A stretch of 32,981 nt of DNA from an uncultured Clostridia bacterium (GCA_947625925.1 CANQQC010000006.1:1-32981); one strand, 5' to 3'. Positions 1 to 9,331 are shown, numbered from the stretch's first letter. Numbers and translations are program-made. Notes: generated by a model not told the origin, from the sequence alone.

Positions 1-140
1 TAACATAAAAAGCTCTGTTATCAGATTTACGTGCAAAGCACTACATGTGTCATCTTTTTAATTTTTTAACAGTAAAATTTTAACAAAAAATTCTAAATTT
101 GTCAAACATTACTATTTTCTTATTAAAGTATATTAGAAAA

Positions 141-186
141 GCAAGTAATTGTAAATGCAAAGTGAACACCAAAATTGATTACTTGC
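141..186 (-). terminator. Inverted repeat gcaagtaat...attacttgc followed by TTTTCT on the minus strand; probable terminator of the 188-667 gene
   Basis: 9-bp complementary arms just after the stop codon. Confidence 0.4.
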
Positions 187-187
187 C

Positions 188-667
188 CTATTTATTGTAA
201 TTTAATTTTTTAAATTTAATTTCACTATTTTTTAATTTCATAGCCTTCAATTTATTAAATTTAATTGCTTTGCTTTGCAATAGCCAACTATTTGCAGATT
301 CCCATATAGAAAAAGAACCAATAGTTGAAATAATTTCTAAAATTATAATATTAATTTTATCAGTTAATATTATTGAAAATATTATAAATACTATTCCTAC
401 AATTAACATTCCAACTTGTTTTGTTCTATTTATTTTTTGTTGTCTATTTATTAGAATTAACTGTTCATCACAATATTTTTTGAAAGAATTTTTAAATTTA
501 TTTTCATCTATTTCTTTCGCTGAAATTATTTCGATATCTTCTTTTTGCTTTATTGGAGTAATCTCTGATTTATTATTTATATAAGATATTAAATCTTCAC
601 TTAATGTTTCTTCAAATTTGTCAAATGGATTATATAATTCATTCTCATTATCTATTTTTATTTTCAT
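188..667 (-). CDS. Small two-TM hypothetical membrane protein
   Basis: 159-aa ORF; hydrophobic segments 'VGMLIVGIVFIIFSIIL' and 'INIIILEIISTIGSFSIW'; promoter-like TTTACA-17-TATAAT upstream on the minus strand; 'ggagatgat' before the ATG. Confidence 0.7.
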   Translation of the reverse strand: MKIKIDNENELYNPFDKFEETLSEDLISYINNKSEITPIKQKEDIEIISAKEIDENKFKNSFKKYCDEQLILINRQQKINRTKQVGMLIVGIVFIIFSIILTDKINIIILEIISTIGSFSIWESANSWLLQSKAIKFNKLKAMKLKNSEIKFKKLNYNK

Positions 668-703
668 ATAATCATCTCCATAAATTACTATTTTTTTGAC
701 TTA

Positions 704-732
704 ATTATAGCAAATAAGCAAGTGATTGTAAA
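704..732 (-). promoter_or_regulatory. SigA-type promoter for the 188-667 gene (TTTACA at 727-732, 17-bp spacer, TATAAT at 704-709)
   Basis: Near-consensus hexamers read on the minus strand; the -35 lies inside a 12-bp stem hairpin (717-745). Confidence 0.5.
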
Positions 733-745
733 CCAATCACTTGCT
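717..745. repeat. 12-bp stem / 5-nt loop inverted repeat agcaagtgattg-taaac-caatcacttgct
   Basis: Perfect arms; lies downstream of the HdeD-like gene and overlaps the -35 of the next gene. Confidence 0.6.
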
Positions 746-815
746 CTCAAATTTCTAATATACTAATATTTTAAAATAGAACTTTTATATATTCTCATTT
801 CAAATATTTATCAAT

Positions 816-1352
816 TTATAACAACTCATTAACATTCTTTACAAAAATAATACTCTCTACTAGATCACTAATTGAATATATTACCATAATAACACCTATA
901 GTTAAAATTAAAGCTCCACTTTCTAATAACATATATAGGCCACCAATTATCATAAGGATTGATAATATTAGTGATAAACTCCATATATTTACTTCTACTC
1001 TATGTAGTTTAATTGATAAAGATAACCTTAAAAATCCACTGTATATTATCCATGCACCAATCATAATTCTAAATAAAGATTCTATTAATCCACTACAAGT
1101 TATTGTAATTAAACCAATACCAATAGCTATAATTCCATACAGTAAATCATAATTATAAAAATCGTAGTTTCCTTTTGCTATATAATAATTAATAATTTTA
1201 ATTATTCCTATAACAATAAATAGTCCTCCTATTATATAAGATATTATTTTTGTGGCTGAATCAGGTTTTATTATCATAAAGATACCAATTAATGCAAATA
1301 TTACAGATACTATTACATCTGTCCATCCTGTTTTTTTCAAAAAATCTTTCAT
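816..1352 (-). CDS. DUF308 / HdeD-like multi-TM membrane protein
   Basis: 178 aa, about 6 hydrophobic helices with the repeated 'G(I/L)xxIIxGxxxI' pattern typical of the HdeD family; 17 bp downstream of the MMPL gene. Confidence 0.65.
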   Translation of the reverse strand: MKDFLKKTGWTDVIVSVIFALIGIFMIIKPDSATKIISYIIGGLFIVIGIIKIINYYIAKGNYDFYNYDLLYGIIAIGIGLITITCSGLIESLFRIMIGAWIIYSGFLRLSLSIKLHRVEVNIWSLSLILSILMIIGGLYMLLESGALILTIGVIMVIYSISDLVESIIFVKNVNELL

Positions 1353-1369
1353 CTTTTTCCTCCTATGTT

Positions 1370-4300
1370 TTAATTCTTTTTATTTTTTAATATAATTTTA
1401 TCACAAAATGCAAGAAGTGCTGGTAATAACATTAAAATTAATATTGTAGAGCATATAGTACCTTCAGATATTGTTTTACAAATTTTAGCTGCAATTGCTG
1501 ATGCAAAATTTGCAATAATTAAAGTAACTATAATTAGTATTGAGCTTGAAGTTAATATTGTATGAATTGATTTATTGTATGAATCTATTATAGCTTCTTT
1601 TATTCCTTTACTCTTTCTATGTTCAAGATAATATGATGTGTATAATATTGCATAATCTATTGTTGCTCCCATCAATATACTTTGGACAATTAATATGGAT
1701 ATAAAATAAACATTCTCTCCTGCAAATGATAGGATTCCCATTGTTAGATAAACTGCACATTGTATTGTAAGAACTAGTATTGTAGGTATAATTACTGATT
1801 TAAAAGTAAGTGCTACAACTATGAATATTACTACCATTGTTATAATTGTTATTAAGTTTAGTTCATCATTAAATGTTTGACTCATTTCATAAGCCATTGG
1901 CGAATTCCCAATTATATAAAAGTCTTTTAAATCTTCTCCTAACATATCTTTTAGTTTTTGTATAAATTCAAATGTTTCTGTTGACTCAGGAGCAAATTTT
2001 GTATTAATAACAATCCTTGAATATTCATCTCCAATTAGCAAATTCTTTGCATCTGCTACTGTTGTTTTTGCTTCAATTATATTATTTCTCATATCATTTT
2101 CAATAAAATCATTAAAGCGATCATCTTCTAAAATATTTTCATTTAAAAACTTAACAAATTCTTCAACTGTCATTTGCCATGTATCATCATATTGTTTGCA
2201 ACTTCCATAGTATGTATAAAGAATTTCTACAATATTTTTATCTACGTCATCTGTCAAATTACTAATAATTGCAAACATTTCATCTGAAGTGTATTTAGTA
2301 TTATTTATTGTGGCATTCATAATTCCATTAACAGTATTTAGTTTTGTTCTTTGTGTATCATCAAAATTACTTGAATACTCAGCATTATTCATCACATCAT
2401 TTAATAAAAATTCGATAAACTCTTTTAATGATAATGTTGGATTGGTATTTATATATTTAGAGCTATACAAACCATATAACAAATCTAAATCATTCTTATT
2501 TATACTTAATAATGTAGACAACTCTCCACTATTGTATTTTTTGTTATTCATTACTCCACTCATAATTGATTGAATTAAGTTCAAGTCTTTAATAGTACTA
2601 ATTGATATTCTGTTTGCAAGTACACTATCATTTTTATGTGTTAACACAAAGCTAACAAATTCTTGTGGGTCTAATTTTGTATTGTTTTGAGTTGATACAT
2701 ATAATGTATAAACATTTTTTGTGCTTTCACTATTAATTCCAATAGTTTGAGCAAACTCGTTATAGCTATACTTCCTATTATTGATACTACTTGTCATAAT
2801 TGTTGATAATAATTTAAGTTGACTCATTGTCGCTTCATCCATATTTTTTGCTTCACTACTATTTAATACTAATTTAACAAATTCGTTAGGTGTAGCTGTC
2901 CAATTATTTATATTTCCTGTAGTATAATTAATTAAATTATATAGTTGATAGATTTGTTTAACGTCAATTCCAAGCATTTTTGAAATTTCTTGTGCTGTAT
3001 ATTTAGTTTTGTCATTAAGCAATTCTGGATGAGTTGCTAATAGTTTTTCTATCCCTGTTGTATCCATTCCATTTAAATAATATTTGTTTGTTTTTAAGTT
3101 ATTTACATTATTTATAATTTCTAATATTGTATACTTGTTTTTATTTTTCTCATTAAGATATTTTAAAAGCAAACCTTGGTTAACTTTTGCCCTATCTATT
3201 CCTAATAGATTAGCTAATTCTTTATTATTCATTTGTTTATTAATTATGTTCAAATCACTATACTTTGATAATAGTTGTATATTAGAAATTGTTGCATTAT
3301 CAAAACTATTTGCATAATTACTATTTTTTAATACATCGTTTAATACAAAGTTTGAAAATTCTGAAATTGACATTTTTACATCTATATCATTTACTAAAAT
3401 ATAATATTTATATAGTTCGCTCATTGTATTATTGTCAATTCCAAACAATCCAGCCATTTCGCTACTTGTCATTTTCTTTTGCAGTGTTTTCTTATTAGTA
3501 AATTTTATTAAAGTATTTAACTTGCTTCTACTTTCATTATCAATTTTAGCTGAATAAGTTTCATTTGTCAAAACATCTTTGTTCATAAAGTTAATGAATT
3601 CATTTATACTCATTTGCATATTGTTATTTTTAGAAAGATAATATATTAAAATGTCATCTATCTTGCTTTTATCAATTCCCAATACTTCTGATATATCAGC
3701 CGAAGTTCTTTTTTCATTAATAGATTTTATTGAGGTAAAGTTTTTTAACCTTGAAATATTATTTCTGACTTCATCATCTATATTTTCACTTACTTTTTCA
3801 TTTTTATATGCTTCATTTTCAATAAAGTTTACAAATTCTTCAAATGTAAGCACATTATATTTATCTTGGTTATAATAATCATAATACAAAATTTTCAATA
3901 GGTAATCTTCTACATCAATATCTTCTCCTAAATCATTTAATTTTTCTTTTAGTTTATCATAAGTTAATTTTTCATTGATTGTATTTCCATAACCTAATAC
4001 TTCGTCTACCTTATCAAGATTTTCAATATCTTTTAAATATTTAAAAATTTTGTCTTCGTCCTCATTTTTATATATAATAGCAATTTGGTTGTTTTCATTA
4101 AATACATCTGCTATTTGATCAGATTTAGTTTCAGTATAATCAATCCATAAGTATCCTTTTAACAAAAAACTTCCAACAAATATTATCAAAAACATAGGTA
4201 CTGCAACATATCTAATTTTATAACTAAATTTTCCTAATGCATTCAATTTAATTTTAGGACTTCTTTTCTTTGTTTTTGTAATCCATTTATCGAACATCAA

Positions 4301-5215
4301 GATTAATGTTGGTAATACAAAGAAAATACAAATCAAACTAAATAGAACACCTTTTGCTAATACAAATCCTAAATCTTTTCCAATTTTAAAACTCATAAAT
4401 ACTAATGCTAAAAGTCCCGCTATTGTTGTAACAGAACTACTTGATATTGCTTGAAGTGCTTTATATAAAGCATTTTTCATTGCTTTAACTTTATCTTTTT
4501 CCTCTTCTTTTTCTTGGTTATACCTATTCATTAACATAATTGAATAATCCATAGATAATGCCATTTGTAATATTGCTGCTATTGAATTTGTAATATGTGA
4601 TACATCTTTAAACATTATATTTGTTCCCTTATTTAGAACCACTGCCATTAATATTGAAGTTAAAAACAAAAATGGTTCTACATAAGAATCACACATTATA
4701 AGTAAAATAACTAAAGCACTTGCAACTGCAAGAACAACAATCCATAATGGCAATACACTTTTATTTGTTTCAGATACATTTCCACTTGTATATATAGTAT
4801 AATCCTTATACTTTTCTGTTACTTGATTATATACATCTGTTGCCTTTTTTGAATCTGACTTATCGTCTACCGTAATTACATATAAAGTATAGTTTTCTTT
4901 GTTATAATCTTCATTATCTTCATATTCTACAGATTCTACTCCATCAATTTCTTCTAATTCTGTTTTAATATTTGCTTTTTCTTCACCTACCAGATTTTCA
5001 AACATTAAATTTAAAGTACTTGTTTCAGTTTCTGAAAATTCCTTTTCCATAATATTCATACCTATTCTTGTTTCAGAAGTATCTGGTAAATATTTTGCAA
5101 TATCATGATTAATTTTTACTTTTGATGACAATATTGCTGAAATTATTGTAAGAATAATAAATAAAATCAGAATAAAATGTCTTTTATTTATTATAAAATC
5201 TGTAATTTTTCTCAA
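1370..5215 (-). CDS. MMPL/RND-family exporter with a large repeat insertion
   Basis: N-terminal TM then 'DIAKYLPDTSETRIGMNIMEKEF', TM cluster 'DSYVEPFLFLTSILMAVVLNKGTN...ALSMDYSIMLMNRY', C-terminal 'ILMGATIDYAILYTSYYLEHR'. Start taken as TTG at 5213-5215 because AAAGGAGTG sits just upstream; the supplied ORF starts at 5245. Confidence 0.85.
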   Translation of the reverse strand: MRKITDFIINKRHFILILFIILTIISAILSSKVKINHDIAKYLPDTSETRIGMNIMEKEFSETETSTLNLMFENLVGEEKANIKTELEEIDGVESVEYEDNEDYNKENYTLYVITVDDKSDSKKATDVYNQVTEKYKDYTIYTSGNVSETNKSVLPLWIVVLAVASALVILLIMCDSYVEPFLFLTSILMAVVLNKGTNIMFKDVSHITNSIAAILQMALSMDYSIMLMNRYNQEKEEEKDKVKAMKNALYKALQAISSSSVTTIAGLLALVFMSFKIGKDLGFVLAKGVLFSLICIFFVLPTLILMFDKWITKTKKRSPKIKLNALGKFSYKIRYVAVPMFLIIFVGSFLLKGYLWIDYTETKSDQIADVFNENNQIAIIYKNEDEDKIFKYLKDIENLDKVDEVLGYGNTINEKLTYDKLKEKLNDLGEDIDVEDYLLKILYYDYYNQDKYNVLTFEEFVNFIENEAYKNEKVSENIDDEVRNNISRLKNFTSIKSINEKRTSADISEVLGIDKSKIDDILIYYLSKNNNMQMSINEFINFMNKDVLTNETYSAKIDNESRSKLNTLIKFTNKKTLQKKMTSSEMAGLFGIDNNTMSELYKYYILVNDIDVKMSISEFSNFVLNDVLKNSNYANSFDNATISNIQLLSKYSDLNIINKQMNNKELANLLGIDRAKVNQGLLLKYLNEKNKNKYTILEIINNVNNLKTNKYYLNGMDTTGIEKLLATHPELLNDKTKYTAQEISKMLGIDVKQIYQLYNLINYTTGNINNWTATPNEFVKLVLNSSEAKNMDEATMSQLKLLSTIMTSSINNRKYSYNEFAQTIGINSESTKNVYTLYVSTQNNTKLDPQEFVSFVLTHKNDSVLANRISISTIKDLNLIQSIMSGVMNNKKYNSGELSTLLSINKNDLDLLYGLYSSKYINTNPTLSLKEFIEFLLNDVMNNAEYSSNFDDTQRTKLNTVNGIMNATINNTKYTSDEMFAIISNLTDDVDKNIVEILYTYYGSCKQYDDTWQMTVEEFVKFLNENILEDDRFNDFIENDMRNNIIEAKTTVADAKNLLIGDEYSRIVINTKFAPESTETFEFIQKLKDMLGEDLKDFYIIGNSPMAYEMSQTFNDELNLITIITMVVIFIVVALTFKSVIIPTILVLTIQCAVYLTMGILSFAGENVYFISILIVQSILMGATIDYAILYTSYYLEHRKSKGIKEAIIDSYNKSIHTILTSSSILIIVTLIIANFASAIAAKICKTISEGTICSTILILMLLPALLAFCDKIILKNKKN
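2040..3875 (-). repeat. About seven full and one partial protein-level repeats (about 75-85 aa each) within the MMPL second extracytoplasmic domain
   Basis: Recurring 'MSIxEFxxFVxNDVLxNxxYxxxFDxxxxxxLxxLxxx...KxTSxExAxLLGIDxxxVxxLYxYY' pattern by eye. Confidence 0.7.
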
Positions 5216-5289
5216 ATAGATCACTCCTTTCTTTTTAGGCTGCATTATATTATACTCTTTTTATGCTTTTTTGGAAGTATAAATTTTGC

Positions 5290-5315
5290 AAAACTGTCTA
5301 AATTTAGACAGTTTT
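5290..5315. promoter_or_regulatory. Perfect 26-bp palindrome AAAACTGTCTAAATTTAGACAGTTTT; likely TetR-type operator
   Basis: Exact self-reverse-complement between the divergent MMPL and TetR genes. Confidence 0.75.
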
Positions 5316-5347
5316 ATTAAAATTGTCTTTTTGTTTTGATAAAACTA

Positions 5348-5356
5348 TGTTATAAT
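5348..5356 (+). promoter_or_regulatory. Extended -10 (TGtTATAAT) for the TetR gene
   Basis: TATAAT at 5351-5356 preceded by TGn; weak -35; about 38 bp before the ATG. Confidence 0.45.
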
Positions 5357-5394
5357 ACTTTATAAATTACATTTTATATAGAAAGGATTAATCT

Positions 5395-5946
5395 ATGAAA
5401 GTAAAATGTCTAAATTCTTCTTCTGTAAAAACAAGAAATTTAATAAAGAAAACTTTTGCAGAATTAATTAATGAAAAAAAACAATTGAATAAAGTTACTG
5501 TTACCGAATTAGTTAAAAGAGCTCAATTAACTAGAAGTACATTTTATACTCATTATGACAATATATATGAAGTAGCTCAAGATTACCAATTGCAAACTAT
5601 TGAACTTTTATGTAGCGAAAACTTGATGTTATATTCAAAACAAGATATTGAAAATTATTTTGATAATATTATTCAATGCTTAAAAGACAATGAAGAAACT
5701 TATAAATTGTTATTAGCTGCTGATGAGTCTCTTTTCTATTTAGAAAATTTAAAAAAAATTGCTAGTAAAAAAATTTATAGTGCTTTACAAAATATATACA
5801 TAGATAAATATCTTGATCTTAATGTTTCTTTTCTTATGAATGGAATTTTAATGGAACTATTAAAATATTTCAGAAATGAAAGTAATTATTCTTTAGATGA
5901 TTTATCACTTAACATGAAAAAGTGGTTTGAGAAATTATTTAATTAA
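5395..5946 (+). CDS. TetR/AcrR-family transcriptional regulator
   Basis: N-terminal HTH 'KKTFAELINEKKQLNKVTVTELVKRAQLTRSTFYTHYDNIYEV'. Confidence 0.85.
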   Translation: MKVKCLNSSSVKTRNLIKKTFAELINEKKQLNKVTVTELVKRAQLTRSTFYTHYDNIYEVAQDYQLQTIELLCSENLMLYSKQDIENYFDNIIQCLKDNEETYKLLLAADESLFYLENLKKIASKKIYSALQNIYIDKYLDLNVSFLMNGILMELLKYFRNESNYSLDDLSLNMKKWFEKLFN

Positions 5947-5963
5947 TTCTCAAACCACTTTTT
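5917..5963. terminator. Bidirectional terminator between tetR and the NUDIX gene
   Basis: 17-bp arms aaaaagtggtttgagaa / ttctcaaaccacttttt; the left arm is the last codons of tetR. Confidence 0.75.
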
Positions 5964-6046
5964 GTAACTGAATAATGCTCTTAAAACATTCAAACTTTCC
6001 TTTTTTAATTATTTATCTTTAATTTTTAAAAGCAAATTAATTTTCA

Positions 6047-6526
6047 TCAATCTACAATTACTTTTTTATTTGATGTTATAAATTTTTCAATATCATAAAT
6101 TATAGGCTTATTTATTTCAAATAAATCTTCTGGTAAATTTTTTAAATCGAACCATTTTAATTCTTTTACTTCACCATCATTAAAAGATATATTTCCTTCA
6201 TATTCTTCACATAGAAAAACATGATTTAAAACATATACTTCATCTTTACTTGGATATATATTAAAAAGTTTTTTCCCAGAATATATTCCCATTAAAACTG
6301 GTTTTATGGGAATAATATTTAACTCTTCTTTTATTTCTCTTAATAAGGCTTCTATGTATGTTTCTCCTGGTTCAATTCCGCCACCATGAATTGCCCATTT
6401 ACCATTATCTTCTCTTTTTTGTAAAAGAATTTTTCCTTCTTTATATATTATTAGAGTTACAACAGGATTAAGCATTGCCATATGCCCAACTTTTTCTCTA
6501 ATTTTTCCTACATAATCACTTTTCAT
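6047..6526 (-). CDS. NUDIX hydrolase
   Basis: Nudix box 'GGGIEPGETYIEALLREIKEELNI'. Confidence 0.9.
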   Translation of the reverse strand: MKSDYVGKIREKVGHMAMLNPVVTLIIYKEGKILLQKREDNGKWAIHGGGIEPGETYIEALLREIKEELNIIPIKPVLMGIYSGKKLFNIYPSKDEVYVLNHVFLCEEYEGNISFNDGEVKELKWFDLKNLPEDLFEINKPIIYDIEKFITSNKKVIVD

Positions 6527-6542
6527 TTTTACCTTCTAAACC

Positions 6543-7028
6543 TTATAATCTATAATTGTTTCTATCTGCTCTTTCATCAAATTCTCTATCAAAGTTTTCA
6601 TTTTGATAAAACCAATCTGTTTTTTTATCTTTTGGATTTGCTATTCTTGCTTTATCCATCAACATATCTAATAGTACTGCTATTGGTAGAATAATCCCTA
6701 TAATTGATAAAAATACTCCTAACATATTTTGTGCTGAAATAACTTCTCCACTAATTATAATCTTTATATAATTAAAAGCATCCATACCAAAATATGAACC
6801 ATATGCTATCAAATATATAACTGCTCCTAATATTTTTCTTTTGATAATAAGTAATACACATAGTAATACAACAAAAATTAGAATAATTTCCATTGTACTA
6901 TTAAATGGTACAATTCCTGCAAATCCTTCTGCTTCTGAACCAAAAGAACTAAATAAAGCAACTAATACTCTAAATGCCCAAAACATTAAAACGAACATCA
7001 ACAACATCCATGTTGAAAAATTTTTCAT
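6543..7028 (-). CDS. Hypothetical membrane protein (about 4 TM)
   Basis: 161-aa ORF with several hydrophobic segments and a charged C-tail. Confidence 0.6.
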   Translation of the reverse strand: MKNFSTWMLLMFVLMFWAFRVLVALFSSFGSEAEGFAGIVPFNSTMEIILIFVVLLCVLLIIKRKILGAVIYLIAYGSYFGMDAFNYIKIIISGEVISAQNMLGVFLSIIGIILPIAVLLDMLMDKARIANPKDKKTDWFYQNENFDREFDERADRNNYRL

Positions 7029-7056
7029 CTGTTTTCACCTTCTCTATTATATTTTT

Positions 7057-7080
7057 TTAGGCGGATTAATATCCGCCTAA
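7057..7080. repeat. GC-rich hairpin TTAGGCGGAT-TAAT-ATCCGCCTAA directly after the DUF1292 gene
   Basis: Perfect 10-bp arms; T-tract is on the 5' side in plus orientation, so not a canonical minus-strand terminator. Confidence 0.6.
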
Positions 7081-7086
7081 ATTATT

Positions 7087-7398
7087 TTAATCTACAAAAT
7101 CAAAATCATTTTTGAATTTTTCTTTAAATATTTCAAAAACTTGATTTAATATTGCTTCATCTTCTACACTTATATATGACTCTTCGTCATCAGCAGAATT
7201 ATCATTATCTTCAATTTGTAATATTACTACTTCTCCTTCTTCTTCATCACCTTCATTTGTCATAGGTAGTAAAATTACATATTCTTCATCATTTAATTCT
7301 ACTAAGTCTAAGAATTCAAATTTAACTTCATTTCCTTCTTCGTCCTTTAATGTAATGATATTATTAAGTTCTTCATTTTCATTGATGTTTTCGTCCAT
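7087..7398 (-). CDS. DUF1292 domain protein (YrzB-like)
   Basis: Acidic small protein 'ITLKDEEGNEVKFEFLDLVELNDEEYVILLPM', in the conserved ireB-ruvX-DUF1292 order. Confidence 0.85.
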   Translation of the reverse strand: MDENINENEELNNIITLKDEEGNEVKFEFLDLVELNDEEYVILLPMTNEGDEEEGEVVILQIEDNDNSADDEESYISVEDEAILNQVFEIFKEKFKNDFDFVD

Positions 7399-7446
7399 TT
7401 CATTCTCCTTTCTATATATTTATATTATATTCATAATAATAATAAC

Positions 7447-7896
7447 TTATTTATTTAAATTTTGCAATGAATTCTTTTTATTTAAATATGTTTCTAAGAT
7501 GTACTCAGCAGATATAGTATCAACTATATTCTTTTTTTTATTCTTATTTATATCTAAAAAGTTCATTGTTTTATGTGCTTCGACTGTTGTTAAACGTTCA
7601 TCCATTGTTTCAATATTTATGTTGTTATATTTACATTTAAGTTTGTGTATAAACTTTTCCGTTATTTGTGCTCTTTCAGATTTTGTTCCATTCATGTTTA
7701 ACGGCATACCCACAACTATTGTTTCAACATCATATTTTTCAAATATTTCATCTAATCTTTTTAATATAACTTTATCTGAGTTTTTTCTTTCAATGGTTTC
7801 AAGTCCTTGCACCGTGATATTTAAAGGATCTGTTATTGCGATTCCAACCCTTGCATCACCATAATCAATTCCTAATATTCTTTTATTATTCATCAT
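7447..7896 (-). CDS. ruvX: Holliday junction resolvase-like RuvX (YqgF)
   Basis: '[20 protein letters not shown]', '[18 protein letters not shown]', '[10 protein letters not shown]'. Confidence 0.92.
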   Translation of the reverse strand: MMNNKRILGIDYGDARVGIAITDPLNITVQGLETIERKNSDKVILKRLDEIFEKYDVETIVVGMPLNMNGTKSERAQITEKFIHKLKCKYNNINIETMDERLTTVEAHKTMNFLDINKNKKKNIVDTISAEYILETYLNKKNSLQNLNK

Positions 7897-8143
7897 CTAT
7901 TCCTATATAATTTTTTACCATTTTTTCTAAAAGTTCATCTCTTTCAATAGCTCTAATTTTATTTCTTGCATCATTATGGCTTGTAATATATGTTGGATCT
8001 CCAGATAAAATATATCCTACTATTTGATTTATTGGATTATATCCTTTTTCAACTAGAGAATTGTATACTTCTTTTAAAGTTTCTTTTACTTTAGCATTTT
8101 CTTCTCTATATACTTCGAAACTCATAGTCTTATCAAATTCCAT
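7886..8143 (-). CDS. ireB: IreB family regulatory phosphoprotein (UPF0297/YrzL)
   Basis: '[48 protein letters not shown]'; 11-bp overlap with ruvX. Confidence 0.92.
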   Translation of the reverse strand: MEFDKTMSFEVYREENAKVKETLKEVYNSLVEKGYNPINQIVGYILSGDPTYITSHNDARNKIRAIERDELLEKMVKNYIGIDDE

Positions 8144-8157
8144 TTTTCATTCCTCCT

Positions 8158-9309
8158 TTAAATGTTATTTATATCGCTTTCATTTGGATCTGCATTGTCT
8201 ATATATTCTTCTAGTTTTTTAAGAACTTCTTCCAAACCTGTTCCTTTATAATATGTTGAAATTACAAAGTTTAAAATTGGCTCAACATATTCTTCTTTCT
8301 TAACCTTTTCTTTTACTGGTGGATTGTTTTCTTCTGTAATATCACTTTCTGGTTCTTCTATTATTCCATTTAGTGTTATTTTTAATCCTTCAACATCTAC
8401 TTTTAAATCATTTAAGAATTCTGCTACACTTTCTATTTCAATTCCAGAAAATGCAATTACAAATTTTGGTCCCATATATCTTATAAATATATAATCATCA
8501 GAGATGTTCTTCATAATATATTTTGCAACTTCTCTAACTACACTATTACCTAATTGTCTTGAGTTTTTAATATTGATACTTTCTAGATTAGTAATTTTAA
8601 ACATACACATTGTTGATTTTGTATATTGATCTATAATCTTTTTTCCTTCTCCATATAAATATGCTTCGGATTGTAAACCTGTAAATAAGTCAGTTCTTAC
8701 TATTGATTCTAATGTTCTTTGTTGAACTACAGATTTCAATACAGATACTATATTGTCTCTAATTACTTCCAAAACTGTTGTATCAACATTATCAAAATCA
8801 TGTGGTGTACCACTTTCTAATATCCAATATCCAATATATACATTATCTATATATAATGGGAAAAATATCGCTGATTTTGCTCTTCCAAATTCTGATTGTT
8901 GATATGGCAATCTTTCTCCTTCTTTATTAATTGTAATGTATTTAGGAGCGGCTGTAGTAATACTATCTTTAAAAATATCAACATCTTGTAAACTTTTAAG
9001 TGCAGGCCAGTGTTTTCTTTCAACATTTGAAGCTTTTACTACATACTCTGTTCCATCAAAAACAACTATTGTTGAGTATTTGATTTCATACTTATCTATA
9101 AGTACTTCATTTATTTTTCTTATCTTATCATCTACAGACAAAGATTCTCCAATTGTTGTCATAAAATCTTGTACTACAGACAGGTTAGTTATTCTTTGTT
9201 TTATACTTGAAAATGTCTGCACTTTTTTATGAAGTCTAACATTATATACTAATAATATAAAAGTTAAACTCACAAGTGCTACCATTCCTACTATTACTAC
9301 TACTGACAC
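8158..9309 (-). CDS. Membrane-anchored GAF plus degenerate GGDEF-like protein
   Basis: N-terminal TM, GAF-like 'AIFFPLYIDNVYIGYWILES', GGDEF-like fold segment 'RTDLFTGLQSEAYL...RYMGPKFVIAFSG'. Confidence 0.65.
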   Translation of the reverse strand: MSVVVIVGMVALVSLTFILLVYNVRLHKKVQTFSSIKQRITNLSVVQDFMTTIGESLSVDDKIRKINEVLIDKYEIKYSTIVVFDGTEYVVKASNVERKHWPALKSLQDVDIFKDSITTAAPKYITINKEGERLPYQQSEFGRAKSAIFFPLYIDNVYIGYWILESGTPHDFDNVDTTVLEVIRDNIVSVLKSVVQQRTLESIVRTDLFTGLQSEAYLYGEGKKIIDQYTKSTMCMFKITNLESINIKNSRQLGNSVVREVAKYIMKNISDDYIFIRYMGPKFVIAFSGIEIESVAEFLNDLKVDVEGLKITLNGIIEEPESDITEENNPPVKEKVKKEEYVEPILNFVISTYYKGTGLEEVLKKLEEYIDNADPNESDINNI

Positions 9310-9331
9310 CTTTTTCCTCCTTAATTATATC

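Noticed and set aside
1-187. Possible end of a gene or mobile-element remnant at the left edge
   Set aside because: No ORF, terminal inverted repeat or recognisable RNA fold could be supported from the short edge sequence.
2289-3875. Several plus-strand ORFs of 69-94 aa inside the MMPL gene
   Set aside because: Antisense shadows of the repeat array; no SD or coherent products.
7355-7864. 169-aa plus-strand ORF
   Set aside because: Antisense to ruvX, Phe/Ser-rich shadow of AT-rich coding sequence.
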